Source: Levilactobacillus paucivorans
GTDB lineage: Bacteria; Bacillota; Bacilli; Lactobacillales; Lactobacillaceae
Reading direction: 5' to 3'
Assembly: GCF_001437125.1 (NCBI RefSeq)
Contig: NZ_JQCA01000074.1
Span: 1-58,704 of the forward strand
DNA: 58,704 bases
Shown: piece by piece, positions 48,339 through 58,109 of the stretch
How the letters are laid out: the number at the start of each line of letters is the position of its first letter
How positions within the stretch are numbered: the first letter of the stretch is position 1
Position numbers and translations under genes: made by a program
The notes under the pieces: generated by a model
The model's database searches: none
What the model saw: the letters and a program-made list of their open reading frames with translations, nothing else
What the model was told of the DNA's origin: nothing

Positions 48339-49433
48339 CTAATCGGAATTTTTTGACGTCAACTTTTTAACAATGTGATTGATCCAGTGTAGCAATGGCT
48401 GTCGATCGGAACCGACCAGCCCAATGGCTTCCACGAAGAGTTCCAACCCAATTAGGATGGCAATGGTCAGAAGGACCGACCCCCAGATCGTAGATAGCGG
48501 ATAGAGCAAGGAAATAAAGGAAAAAATTAGGGCAATTCCGTAGATGACCAGCACCGTTTGCCGATGGGTCAGGCCCAACTGCATCAATCGGTGATGTAGA
48601 TGGTGTTTATCGGCGTGCGAGATTGGTTGCTTGTTCAAGATCCGTCGAATCATGGCGTAAACCGTATCGGTAATCGGCACCCCCAGAATAATCACGGGGA
48701 TAATCACGGAGATAAATGTCACGTTTTTCAACCCATACAGGGAGAAACAGGCAATCATGAACCCGATAAACTGGGCCCCCGTGTCTCCCAGATAAATGCG
48801 TGCTGGGAAGAAGTTGTACGGCAGGAACCCGACCATAGCGGCGACTAAGGCGAAAATCATGATAGCCACCCAGGTGTTGGCCACGTTGAGGAAGAAGAGA
48901 CCCGTGATCCCCGTCGTGGTTAACGCAATGATGGAAACCCCCGTTGCCAACCCGTCAAGGCCATCGATCAGGTTGATGGCGTTAATAATCGCCACAATCC
49001 AGATCAACGTAATGGGTAAGGCCAACCAGCCGAAATGCCAAACACCGACAAAGGGTAACGTCAGGTAACGCATCCGCACACCGGCAACAAAATAAACTTC
49101 TAAGGCCGCCAAGGTTTGAAACATCACCTTTTGCCGCGGCCGCAATTCAAAGACATCATCGATCATCCCGCCGGCAACGATAATACATTCCCCACCGAAC
49201 AATCCCCAGAGCTGCTGCGTTGGCATCTGATCGCGGAGTAGAAACATGGTCGAGAAGGTGAAGGCAATGAAAATTGCCAAGCCACCCAATGTGGGCATGG
49301 GCACCTTGTTGACGCGTCGCTGATTTGGTTTATCCACCGCACCAATTTGAAACGCAAGGCGGCGTACAAACGGCGTTAGGACTGCGGAGATAATCATGGT
49401 AGCGAATAAGCTAACAATAATCTCAAATTTCAT
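48339..49433 (-). CDS. tagO: Undecaprenyl-phosphate N-acetylglucosaminyl-1-phosphate transferase (TagO/WecA)
   Basis: TagO starts wall teichoic acid synthesis by linking GlcNAc-1-phosphate to undecaprenyl phosphate at the inner membrane face. The 364-residue protein has about eleven helices and the family motifs: VPTLGG-like PMPTLGGLAIF (about 48-58), NAINLIDGLDGLATG (about 153-167), and the catalytic loop with HADKHHLHHRLMQLG (about 283-297). The ATG at 49433 is chosen because the protein then begins at the first helix; a frame 39 residues longer would run through the promoter. Confidence 0.94.
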   Translation of the reverse strand: MKFEIIVSLFATMIISAVLTPFVRRLAFQIGAVDKPNQRRVNKVPMPTLGGLAIFIAFTFSTMFLLRDQMPTQQLWGLFGGECIIVAGGMIDDVFELRPRQKVMFQTLAALEVYFVAGVRMRYLTLPFVGVWHFGWLALPITLIWIVAIINAINLIDGLDGLATGVSIIALTTTGITGLFFLNVANTWVAIMIFALVAAMVGFLPYNFFPARIYLGDTGAQFIGFMIACFSLYGLKNVTFISVIIPVIILGVPITDTVYAMIRRILNKQPISHADKHHLHHRLMQLGLTHRQTVLVIYGIALIFSFISLLYPLSTIWGSVLLTIAILIGLELFVEAIGLVGSDRQPLLHWINHIVKKLTSKNSD

Positions 49434-49470
49434 AAAGTGTCCTCTTTCTTTTCTATCGGTTCTTTTGCTA

Positions 49471-49499
49471 ATTATACAAATCTCACAAATCAAACACAA
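49471..49499 (-). promoter_or_regulatory. Promoter of tagO
   Basis: TTGTGT (49494-49499) and TATAAT (49471-49476) on the minus strand with a 17-base spacer, 38 bases before the tagO start. Confidence 0.72.
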
Positions 49500-49553
49500 C
49501 CGCCTTTTAGGGTTGCCACCGAACCTTACGGAAGATTTAAGCGGTGCCATTAT

Positions 49554-49748
49554 TCACAAACTCATGAAATCAGTTTCATAAATCAAATAATCTGCCGCGC
49601 GACATTCTCCTTCACCCTTCTGGGCAATCTTTGTGCCCACGGGATTCCGCAAGTGCAACGATTCCGAATCACTCGTGCCACAAATAATTTGATGGGCCTT
49701 GTGAAAAAACGATTCAACTGCCACGATAACTGCCATTAACTGGCCCAA
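49554..49748 (-). CDS. Possible small protein of 64 residues
   Basis: An open frame of 64 residues in the kimA-tagO gap, starting at a TTG with AAGGA six bases upstream. The product (MGQLMAVIVAVESFFHKAHQ at the start) has a short hydrophobic N-terminus, then polar sequence with two Cys; no motif is recognised. Codon choice resembles its neighbours. There is no promoter of its own in clear view; it lies between the kimA terminator and the tagO promoter. It may be a remnant or an orphan small protein. Confidence 0.35.
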   Translation of the reverse strand: MGQLMAVIVAVESFFHKAHQIICGTSDSESLHLRNPVGTKIAQKGEGECRAADYLIYETDFMSL

Positions 49749-49770
49749 ACAATTTCCTTAGAACCGGATC

Positions 49771-49807
49771 AAAAAAACGGTGAACCTTCCTGGCAGAAGG
49801 CCCACCG
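49771..49807 (-). terminator. Intrinsic terminator after kimA
   Basis: CGGTGGGCCTTC and GAAGGTTCACCG form a 12-bp stem with two G-U pairs, followed on the minus strand by seven T residues. Confidence 0.82.
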
Positions 49808-49848
49808 CCGGGTATTGGGGCCACCGAGGAAGCTCCTCGGCACCGCAA

Positions 49849-51684
49849 CTACTCTTTTAAGTGATAGTTATAAGTTGATACAATAATATTTTCACGTGAG
49901 TTCAGCGTTGCCCGCAGACGTAAGGCCGTCTGGTTATGCAACACATTTTGCCAAGGATGCCGTGGCACGAATTGCGGTACCAGCACGGTGGTCGTAAAGT
50001 TTCGTTCGGCCGCCCGCTTAGCAATCACATCACAGAACCGCAACGTTGGCGTCGCGATGGACCGGTAAGAGGAGTGGATATCCACAAATCGAATGTCTGG
50101 GAATTCTTCCTTGAATTCCTGAGCAGTCTTGTGTTCCTTCTGTGGATTTTCATCGAAGGACACGTGCATCGCAATGACGTAATCTCCGATAGACCGGGCG
50201 TAATTGATGGCCCCCGTCGTCACTCGGGTGATGTTGCTGACCAAGACAATAACCGTGGCCCCATCATACTCGTGAACTTCGGCCTTGGCCTTTGCGGCTA
50301 CCCGCAACTGCTTAGCCACCTTGCCATAGTGCTCGTGAATGCGGTAGAACAACCGTAGAATCAGTGGCATGATGATCAGGTACGGCCAAATATTGCCGAA
50401 ACGCGTGATCAAGAGGAAGGTCACTAAGACCACAGAGATTAATGCCCCCACAAAGTTAATGAAAGCTTTCCCTTGCCAGAAGCCTTCACGGGTTCTAAAC
50501 CAGTGAATAATCATCCCAGATTGCGATAACGTAAATGGCACGAACACCCCAATGGCATACAGTGGAATCAATAACGTCGTTTGCCCATGGAAGATGAAGA
50601 TTAAGGCAATCGCACCCAGTGCCAATGAGATAATCCCGTTGGAATAACCCAACCGGTCTCCTCGGTCCAGGTAGGCGTGGGGCAGGAACTTATCTTTAGC
50701 CAAGTTATAGGCCAGAATTGGAAACGCTGAGAATCCGGTATTAGCGGCGACAGCTAAAATTAAGGCCGTAGATAATTGGAAAAGATAATAAATGACGCCA
50801 TGGCCGAAAACGTTGGTTCCAATTTGTGAAAGCACCGTTTGACTAGCTTGTGGTCGAATACCCATGTAGTAACTCATGAAGGTAATCCCACCAAAGAAGA
50901 TCGCCAAGATGGTTGCCATGATGGCCAACGTTGCGGCCGCGTTATGACTCTTAGGCTTCTTAAAGTTTGGCACCGCGTTACTGATGGCTTCAACCCCGGT
51001 CAGTGACGATGACCCAGAGGAGAACGCCCGGAAGAACAGCAGCAACGTCATCCCCGAAACTGTGCCCCCTACCGGTGCCGCAGCATGGTAGGTGATGTTC
51101 CCAGTGACGATATTATAGAAACCGACAGCAATCATGATGAAGATCATGGCAATGAAGAAGTACACTGGCAACGTTAAGAACGCCGCCGATTCACGCATAC
51201 CTCGAAGGTTCATTAACATAATCCCAACAACGATTAATACCGAGACCAATACGGAATACTTCGACAGACCAGGAATAGCCGACGTGATCGCTTCAGTTCC
51301 GGAGGTCGTAGAAACGGCCACCGTTAACATGTAGTCGACCAGTAATGATCCACCCGCGACTAATCCCGCACCTTCACCCCAGTTGGTGCTGGCAACCACA
51401 TAGGCCCCACCACCGGAAGGATAAGCATGAATAATTTGCTGGTAAGAAAGCGTAATCGCAAATAACAGAACTAAAACCAATGCCGCAACGTATAATTGAT
51501 ACATCATGGCCGCTGCGGATAAGGTGATCAGAACTGTAGTGATTTGCTCAGTACCATATGCCACAGAGGATAGAGCATCGGATGACAGTAAGGCTAATGC
51601 CTTAAACTTGGTCAACGCTTGACCGCCCTCGTCCATGGTTTTTAGAGGTTTCCCAATTAAAACCCGCTTTAAATAATGCCACAT
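49849..51684 (-). CDS. kimA: High-affinity K+ transporter of the KimA (YdaO) type, APC superfamily
   Basis: A 611-residue protein closely resembling B. subtilis KimA. It shares the N-terminal RVLIGKPLKTM, LTKFKALALLSSDALSSVAYGTEQI (given by ends 25-49), YPSGGGAYVVA (about 88-98), FSSGSSSLTGVEAISNAVPNF and the C-terminal soluble domain ending LPWQNVLHNQ-like. Twelve membrane helices are expected, with a C-terminal ~150-residue cytoplasmic domain. KimA imports K+ with protons and is regulated by c-di-AMP in relatives. The leader carries a terminator-like hairpin and a large dyad, but no recognisable c-di-AMP riboswitch. Confidence 0.92.
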   Translation of the reverse strand: MWHYLKRVLIGKPLKTMDEGGQALTKFKALALLSSDALSSVAYGTEQITTVLITLSAAAMMYQLYVAALVLVLLFAITLSYQQIIHAYPSGGGAYVVASTNWGEGAGLVAGGSLLVDYMLTVAVSTTSGTEAITSAIPGLSKYSVLVSVLIVVGIMLMNLRGMRESAAFLTLPVYFFIAMIFIMIAVGFYNIVTGNITYHAAAPVGGTVSGMTLLLFFRAFSSGSSSLTGVEAISNAVPNFKKPKSHNAAATLAIMATILAIFFGGITFMSYYMGIRPQASQTVLSQIGTNVFGHGVIYYLFQLSTALILAVAANTGFSAFPILAYNLAKDKFLPHAYLDRGDRLGYSNGIISLALGAIALIFIFHGQTTLLIPLYAIGVFVPFTLSQSGMIIHWFRTREGFWQGKAFINFVGALISVVLVTFLLITRFGNIWPYLIIMPLILRLFYRIHEHYGKVAKQLRVAAKAKAEVHEYDGATVIVLVSNITRVTTGAINYARSIGDYVIAMHVSFDENPQKEHKTAQEFKEEFPDIRFVDIHSSYRSIATPTLRFCDVIAKRAAERNFTTTVLVPQFVPRHPWQNVLHNQTALRLRATLNSRENIIVSTYNYHLKE

Positions 51685-51712
51685 GACTAGTTACTCCTTA
51701 TCTCCATAAATA

Positions 51713-51740
51713 ATGAAAACGGGTCAAAACCCGCTTAAGA
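51713..51740 (-). terminator. Attenuator-like terminator in the kimA leader
   Basis: AAGCGGGT and ACCCGTTT pair in an 8-bp stem (one G-U) with a TTTG loop. The minus strand continues with TTTTCATTATTT. The neighbouring gene upstream is divergent, so the hairpin cannot end another gene and must lie within the kimA transcript. Confidence 0.7.
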
Positions 51741-51793
51741 TGCTTGATTTATTGAAGTTCAAGTGCAGACGTAATTCTACTACAACTGTCTAA

Positions 51794-51836
51794 ACATTAC
51801 CACAATTACCGCAGTTAGCAACCGCAAATAGTGGTA
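51794..51836 (-). promoter_or_regulatory. kimA promoter inside a 39-bp dyad
   Basis: On the minus strand TTGCTA (51816-51821) and the extended -10 TGG-TAATGT (51794-51799) have a 16-base spacer. A dyad with arms TACCAC(A/T)ATT (51798-51836) and a near-palindromic centre GTTGCTAAC spans the promoter, which suggests a repressor site. Confidence 0.5.
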
Positions 51837-52009
51837 GACGAACTTCCCCATTATCCGGCAACCTTTGCTGGAAATAAAGCCTTGATTTTATTCAAATTAT
51901 GTTGCTGGTCTTCGGGAACTTTTCTGGTATCGGTTTCATTGCCGTGGCATCTGACAAGTCGTGGTCGAATCGTACACCCTGTTTCCCGTCAATAGTTGTG
52001 GCTAATCAT

Positions 52010-52048
52010 TGTTAAACCGCTTACAAAACTGGTTGATTATTTATCAAC
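52010..52048. promoter_or_regulatory. Operator-like sites upstream of the acetyltransferase gene
   Basis: A cre-like TGTTAAACCGCTTACA (52010-52025), one base longer than the CcpA consensus, and a dyad GTTGAT-N5-ATCAAC (52032-52048) lie before a TATAGT -10 element. Both are weak calls. The rest of the 413-base gap between kimA and this gene holds the kimA leader. Confidence 0.35.
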
Positions 52049-52097
52049 TTATTATCGTTTTATAGTATGCTAGGACCAAAGAAAGAAGTGTTTTGAG

Positions 52098-52940
52098 ATG
52101 TCAACTCTAATCAATGGGGTCACCTTTTTTCAAAATAATCTAGTGGCGACCCACTCACATCGTAGCCAAACTGTGCCGTTTACGCCGGAACTTGCCGATT
52201 TTCTAACGGCCCGACACATCTATACTCGTTCGCGACATCCAGGAAGCCACCGCATTCACTCTCTGCGGCCCGTTCGGCTCCCCGTTAACCTCCAGATCGA
52301 GCCTTACAGCCAGTTCCTATTTGGCCGCCATTTCTTTAGTATGGGGGCCTTTAGCTCCACCAATAGTAATCTTCCAGTCAACACGATAATCGGTCGCTAC
52401 TCATCCATTGCCACCAACGTCACTCGCATGCAGGGCAGTCACCCGACAACCCGTTTCACAACATCCATGCTCACTTACGATGACCGGGTCACGGCCTTCA
52501 ACGACTACTTAGGTACCACCGAAAACACCTTTGAACGCAAACCCAGTCCGGTTCACAACGGGGGGCCGATTGTGATCGGCAACGACGTCTGGATTGGCCA
52601 GGATGTCCGCTTCACCCCGGCCGGTGCTACGGTTGGAGATGGCGCTGTCATTGCCGGTGGCGCTCTGGTCACTAAGGATGTGCCAGCCTATGCCGTGGTC
52701 GGTGGTATCCCAGCACGCGTACTCAAGTACCGTTTCCCACAGGCGGTCATCGACCAACTCATCGCGCTGAAATGGTGGCAATATGGCTTCGGTGACTTCC
52801 ACGGGGTGACTCCCGACGAGCCGATCGAAAGCTTCATCGACAAGATTGGCAACCTGGTCGCTACCGATGCCATCCAGCCATTTAAACCCGACAGCACAAG
52901 CTTTGACGACCTAATCGCGGCCGCTAAACAACCCGAATAA
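52098..52940 (+). CDS. CatB-related O-acetyltransferase (hexapeptide-repeat family)
   Basis: A 280-residue acyltransferase with a left-handed beta-helix. Hexapeptide-type turns run from about 95 to 225 (NTIIGRYSSIATNVTRMQGSHP with the likely catalytic His, GNDVWIGQDVRFTPAGATVGDGAVIAGGALVTKDV, AVVGGIPARVLKYRFP, given by key parts). This resembles xenobiotic or sugar O-acetyltransferases such as CatB and capsule modifiers. No sugar-polymer genes are adjacent, so the acceptor is unknown; a wall or exopolysaccharide sugar is possible. It is monocistronic, between kimA and a bidirectional terminator. Confidence 0.85.
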   Translation: MSTLINGVTFFQNNLVATHSHRSQTVPFTPELADFLTARHIYTRSRHPGSHRIHSLRPVRLPVNLQIEPYSQFLFGRHFFSMGAFSSTNSNLPVNTIIGRYSSIATNVTRMQGSHPTTRFTTSMLTYDDRVTAFNDYLGTTENTFERKPSPVHNGGPIVIGNDVWIGQDVRFTPAGATVGDGAVIAGGALVTKDVPAYAVVGGIPARVLKYRFPQAVIDQLIALKWWQYGFGDFHGVTPDEPIESFIDKIGNLVATDAIQPFKPDSTSFDDLIAAAKQPE

Positions 52941-52945
52941 CCATA

Positions 52946-52983
52946 AAAAGAAGCCAACCGAATGAATCGGTTGGCTTCTTTTT
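52946..52983. terminator. Bidirectional terminator between the acetyltransferase gene and groEL
   Basis: AAGAAGCCAACCGA/TCGGTTGGCTTCTT forms a 14-bp perfect stem with a 5-nt loop, with A-rich and T-rich flanks serving both convergent genes. Confidence 0.88.
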
Positions 52984-53014
52984 ATTCAGCACTAGCGAAC
53001 TAGCGCGTTAATTT

Positions 53015-54649
<1,635 letters not shown>

Positions 54650-54699
54650 TCACCTCATATTAGTTTTTATATTGTCGATTTGGTATCAGTGGGAAAGTC

Positions 54700-54984
54700 C
54701 TAGTCAATCACTGCGACTAAGTCCTTTTCGTGTAAAACAAGGTAAGTGTTGCCTTGGTACTTAACTTCCGTACCAGCGTACTTATCAAACAATACTCGGT
54801 CGCCAACCTTAACAGTTGGGGCCACCTTATCGCCATTGTCTAATACCCGGCCATCGCTAACAGCAACAACGTTCGCCGTTTGGGGCTTTTCTTGGGCGTT
54901 ACTTGCGAGCACGATGCCGCCAACCGTCGTTTCTTCTTCTTCTGGTTGATCTAAAATGACACGGTCTCCTAATGGTTTTAACAC
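54700..54984 (-). CDS. groES: Co-chaperonin GroES (10 kDa)
   Basis: GroES caps the GroEL ring. The 94-residue protein has [25 protein letters not shown] (about 2-26, with the Gly-rich mobile loop) and [16 protein letters not shown] near the C-terminus. First gene of groES-groEL. A GGAGGG ribosome-binding site precedes the ATG. A CIRCE element and a strong promoter lie upstream. Confidence 0.98.
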   Translation of the reverse strand: MLKPLGDRVILDQPEEEETTVGGIVLASNAQEKPQTANVVAVSDGRVLDNGDKVAPTVKVGDRVLFDKYAGTEVKYQGNTYLVLHEKDLVAVID

Positions 54985-55019
54985 TTAAATCCCTCCAATG
55001 AACTTACTTTTTAGCACTG

Positions 55020-55046
55020 TTAGCACTTGACTAACATAAGTGCTAA
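55020..55046 (-). promoter_or_regulatory. CIRCE operator of groESL
   Basis: TTAGCACTT-N9-AAGTGCTAA is a perfect 9-9-9 inverted repeat, the binding site of HrcA. A further TTAGCACTG arm lies next to it at 55011-55019. Repression should be lifted by heat stress. Confidence 0.95.
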
Positions 55047-55057
55047 TCACAATATCT

Positions 55058-55086
55058 AATATATGGTTTTTCGTTTTAAAAATCAA
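55058..55086 (-). promoter_or_regulatory. Promoter of groESL
   Basis: TTGATT (55081-55086) and TATATT (55058-55063) on the minus strand have a 17-base spacer. The CIRCE begins 12 bases downstream, at the transcription start. Confidence 0.82.
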
Positions 55087-55107
55087 GGAATTTGGTAGAC
55101 GAATTTT

Positions 55108-55146
55108 CCGAGGACACGCCCGGAGCTTACGGGCACTTGTCTTCCG
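55108..55146. other. Long hairpin between groES and rex
   Basis: CCG-GACA-GCCCG pairs with CGGGC-TGTC-CGG through small internal bulges around a GAGCTTA loop. No T-run follows on the minus strand. It lies upstream of the groES promoter, and its role is unclear. Confidence 0.4.
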
Positions 55147-55178
55147 GCTTTTGATTCAATTAACTCGACCCAGGCAAC

Positions 55179-55212
55179 AAAAAAGAGCCCGGGATTTCTC
55201 CCAGACTCTTCA
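55179..55212 (-). terminator. Intrinsic terminator after rex
   Basis: AAGAGTCTGGGA and TCCCGGGCTCTT form a 12-bp stem (two G-U pairs) with a GAAA loop, followed by TTTTTT on the minus strand. Confidence 0.88.
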
Positions 55213-55217
55213 GTCGT

Positions 55218-55856
55218 CTAACCTAAGTTGTTGTAGTGTTCCAAGAAGTAGATCAACGTCTGTAATTCATTGGTCAAATCAACATTTTGAACCCGGACAC
55301 CCTTAGGCACCGTGATCCGCAGTGGCGTGAAGTTTAGAATTCCCTTCACACCTCCGGCAACCGTTTCGTCCGTCACTTGTTGGGCAACGTCGGCGGGCAC
55401 CGTCAAGATCGCCACTTCAATCTGCTGTTCTTCCAATTGCTTGCGCAGATCGGTCATGGGATAGATGGGCACCCCACTCTGAACGGTGTTAGCCATCGAG
55501 TCCTTCACATCAAAGGCAGCACTGATTCGCACATTGCCATCCTGATGGAAGTTGAAATTCAACAGCGCATGACCCAGGTTCCCGACCCCAATCAATGCCA
55601 CACTCGTCAGGCGATCCTGGTTCAGAATTTTCTTAAAGAATTTAATTAAACTTTCAACGTCGTATCCGTAGCCTCGCTTACCCAGCGCACCAAAATACGA
55701 AAAGTCCCGGCGAATAGTGGCTGAATCTACCTTTACGGCATCTGATAATTCAGTCGATGAGACCCGGGTCTTATCCGCATCCAGTAAGATGTTCAGATAA
55801 CGGTAATAAATGGGCAGTCGTTTCGCTGTCGCCCGGGGAATCTTATGTTCAGTCAA
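55218..55856 (-). CDS. rex: Redox-sensing transcriptional repressor Rex
   Basis: Rex represses fermentation and NADH-handling genes and leaves DNA when NADH rises. The 212-residue protein has an N-terminal winged helix (about 1-80; [47 protein letters not shown], given by key parts) and a Rossmann domain with GVGNLGHAL (about 89-97). The start is a TTG eight bases after AGGAGG. An upstream ATG in frame would bury that site. It is divergent from the YdiF-like gene. Confidence 0.95.
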   Translation of the reverse strand: MTEHKIPRATAKRLPIYYRYLNILLDADKTRVSSTELSDAVKVDSATIRRDFSYFGALGKRGYGYDVESLIKFFKKILNQDRLTSVALIGVGNLGHALLNFNFHQDGNVRISAAFDVKDSMANTVQSGVPIYPMTDLRKQLEEQQIEVAILTVPADVAQQVTDETVAGGVKGILNFTPLRITVPKGVRVQNVDLTNELQTLIYFLEHYNNLG

Positions 55857-55885
55857 AGCTTGAAACCTCCTAATCAAAATCTCTT

Positions 55886-56005
55886 ACCGGTGTTCACAAG
55901 CACCGGTTTTTTACGGCCTATTTGTCTGGATTGTGAAACTAACTTTCTTACAAATTATAGCATAACCACTCTCCTTGTGAAAGAATTTGCAAAAAGTTTT
56001 CACAA
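55886..56005. promoter_or_regulatory. rex promoter region with Rex-type half-sites
   Basis: An extended -10 TGC-TATAAT (minus strand, 55954-55959) fits the rex promoter. TTGTGAA or its complement occurs four times: 55893-55899, 55931-55937, 55975-55981 and 55999-56005. None pairs at the canonical 18-bp spacing. A hairpin ACCGGTG/CACCGGT (55886-55907) lies in the rex leader. Confidence 0.45.
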
Positions 56006-56040
56006 GTTAGTTTGGATTTCGGTCTGACTCCAGAATATGC

Positions 56041-56046
56041 TAAAAT
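56041..56046 (+). promoter_or_regulatory. -10 element before the ABC-F gene
   Basis: An extended -10 (TGC followed by TAAAAT) lies 46 bases before the GTG start. No good -35 element is visible. Confidence 0.5.
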
Positions 56047-56091
56047 AGTGGGTATTAACTCAGTGAAATGAAAAAAGGAGGTTGGTTCACC

Positions 56092-58044
56092 GTGATACTC
56101 TTACAAGTTCAACAAGTCACCCGGCGCTTCGGGGCCAGTGTGCTCTTCGAAAACGTGAGCATGGACGTTCCCGAGCACGGTCGCGTGGCCTTAGTTGGCC
56201 GTAATGGTGCGGGGAAATCCACTCTATTGAAAATGATCGCCGGCGAAACGACACCGGACGTGGGTCAAATCACCACGAAACGAGGCCTAACCATGGGCTA
56301 CCAGGCACAAAACGCCGGCCTGGCATCCACCAAGACCGTTTGGAATGAGATGCTCAGTGTCTTTACCAAGCTGATTGCCATGGAAAAACGCATGCATGAA
56401 CTTGAAGCTCAGATGAGTGATCCCAACGTTACCGCCGATCAGGAGCAGTTTGCCCAGGTCTCCAGTAGCTACGATCAACTCCAACAAGACTTCAGCGACC
56501 AGAACGGTTACGGCTATCAGGCCGAAATTCGTGGCGTCCTGCATGGATTCGAATTCGATGAAGACTACTATGATAAGCCAATCAACGAACTTTCCGGCGG
56601 GCAACGAACCCAGTTGGCCCTGGCCAAACTGTTGCTAGAACGACCTGACCTGCTCATCTTAGATGAACCCACTAACCATTTGGACGTTGAAACCTTAACC
56701 TGGTTAGAAGGTTACCTGCAAGGTTATCCTGGTGCCATTCTGGTCGTTTCCCATGACCGGTACTTCCTCGATCATGTGGTCAATGACGTCTACGACATGG
56801 CTCACGGCGGGCTGGACCACTATCCCGGCAACTATTCCCACTACATCGCCGCCAAGGCTGAACGCCTTCGGTTATCCTGGAAGGAATACGACAAGCAACA
56901 GGCTGAGATCAGTAAGCTCGAGGACTTTGTGAATAAGAACATCGTCCGAGCCTCGACCACGAAACGCGCGCAGGCCCGGCGAAAACAATTGGAAAAGATG
57001 GACAAGCTTGACCGACCCGAGGGCGACGACAAGGCGGCACGTTTCAGCTTTAAGCCCCGTCGTCAAAGTGGAAACGTCGTGCTCGACGTCGTCAATGGCG
57101 CTGTGGGGTACGATGGCCATATCTTGGCGGCTCCCGTCACCCTGGATATCAAGAAACACCAGTCGGTCGCCATCGTGGGGCCTAACGGTATTGGAAAGTC
57201 CACCCTGCTCAAGACGATTCTGGGTCGTATCCCCGCCATTCAGGGCCAAATTATCTTTGGCACCGGGGTGGATACTGGGTACTACGACCAAGACCAAGCC
57301 ACCTTGCATGACAAGAAGTCCGTCCTCCACGAGTTGTGGGATGACCATCCGACAACTCCTGAGGGGGATATTCGGTCGATCCTAGGTAGCTTTCTCTTCA
57401 CCGGGGCCGATGTCGACAAGAGCGTTCACAGCCTGAGTGGTGGTGAACGCGCCCGCTTACTGTTGACCAAGCTCGCCCTCCGTCACGATAACTTCTTGAT
57501 GCTCGACGAACCTACTAACCATTTGGACATCGACAGCCGTGAAGTCTTAGAGACCGCCTTAAATGAGTTCGACGGCACCATCCTGTTCGTTTCTCATGAC
57601 CGGTACTTCATTAACCAGGTGGCCACACAGGTCGTGGAACTGAGTCCTGAAGGCACCACCCGTTACCTGGGGAACTATGACTACTATGTGGCTAAGAAGG
57701 CCGAGCAAGACGCCTATGCCGCTAAGGAGGCCGAAGAGGCTGAGGCCGCTCATCCAACAGTGACGGCCCCCAAACAAACTCAGGTAGACTACCAAGCACA
57801 AAAAGAACAGGCAAAGGCCAAACGAAAGTTAAGCCGGCAAGTGACCGCACTGGAAGACCAAATGGCCGACCTCGAACAACAGAAAACGGCCATTGAAACC
57901 GAAATGAGCCAAGAAGAGAACTTCAATGATGCCGGTAAATTGGGCGATCTGCAAGCGCAACTCACGACCATTACCACGCAACTCAGCGAAACCGAAGATT
58001 CCTGGACCGAAAAGAGTCTGGAATTGGAAGAATTCGCCGACTAA
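56092..58044 (+). CDS. ABC-F family ATPase (YdiF-like)
   Basis: A 650-residue soluble protein with two ABC modules and no membrane helices. Walker A motifs are GRNGAGKST and GPNGIGKST, signatures LSGGQRTQ and LSGGERAR, and both Walker B strands read LILDEPTNHLD or LMLDEPTNHLD. A P-site-tRNA linker with KRAQARRKQLEKMDKL joins them, and a coiled coil fills the last ~90 residues. ABC-F proteins act on the ribosome. The place beside rex is that of B. subtilis ydiF, a housekeeping member. The GTG start is chosen because AAAGGAGG lies 10 bases upstream. Confidence 0.93.
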   Translation: MILLQVQQVTRRFGASVLFENVSMDVPEHGRVALVGRNGAGKSTLLKMIAGETTPDVGQITTKRGLTMGYQAQNAGLASTKTVWNEMLSVFTKLIAMEKRMHELEAQMSDPNVTADQEQFAQVSSSYDQLQQDFSDQNGYGYQAEIRGVLHGFEFDEDYYDKPINELSGGQRTQLALAKLLLERPDLLILDEPTNHLDVETLTWLEGYLQGYPGAILVVSHDRYFLDHVVNDVYDMAHGGLDHYPGNYSHYIAAKAERLRLSWKEYDKQQAEISKLEDFVNKNIVRASTTKRAQARRKQLEKMDKLDRPEGDDKAARFSFKPRRQSGNVVLDVVNGAVGYDGHILAAPVTLDIKKHQSVAIVGPNGIGKSTLLKTILGRIPAIQGQIIFGTGVDTGYYDQDQATLHDKKSVLHELWDDHPTTPEGDIRSILGSFLFTGADVDKSVHSLSGGERARLLLTKLALRHDNFLMLDEPTNHLDIDSREVLETALNEFDGTILFVSHDRYFINQVATQVVELSPEGTTRYLGNYDYYVAKKAEQDAYAAKEAEEAEAAHPTVTAPKQTQVDYQAQKEQAKAKRKLSRQVTALEDQMADLEQQKTAIETEMSQEENFNDAGKLGDLQAQLTTITTQLSETEDSWTEKSLELEEFAD

Positions 58045-58056
58045 TCCCGAAACATC

Positions 58057-58107
58057 AAGGACGACGTCGCCACTTCACTATTGTGAGGTGGTGACGTCGT
58101 CCTTTTC
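58057..58107. terminator. Bidirectional terminator after the ABC-F gene
   Basis: AAGGACGACGTC-CCAC and GTGG-GACGTCGTCCTT form a long stem with one mismatch around a 14-nt loop, followed by TTTTC on the plus strand. It can serve both convergent genes. Confidence 0.82.
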
Positions 58108-58109
58108 AA

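Noticed and set aside
49500-49560. T-box-like sequence (TGGCACCGC) upstream of tagO
   Set aside because: It is degenerate, lacks stem I and specifier-loop features and a following terminator, and overlaps the region just upstream of a normal promoter.
51685-52020. c-di-AMP (ydaO-yuaA) riboswitch upstream of kimA
   Set aside because: Expected by homology, but the conserved core segments are not found in the correct order; only short fragments (a GCCGGAT, a GGTTGCTAAC) look alike. Kept as a finding about the leader rather than a feature.
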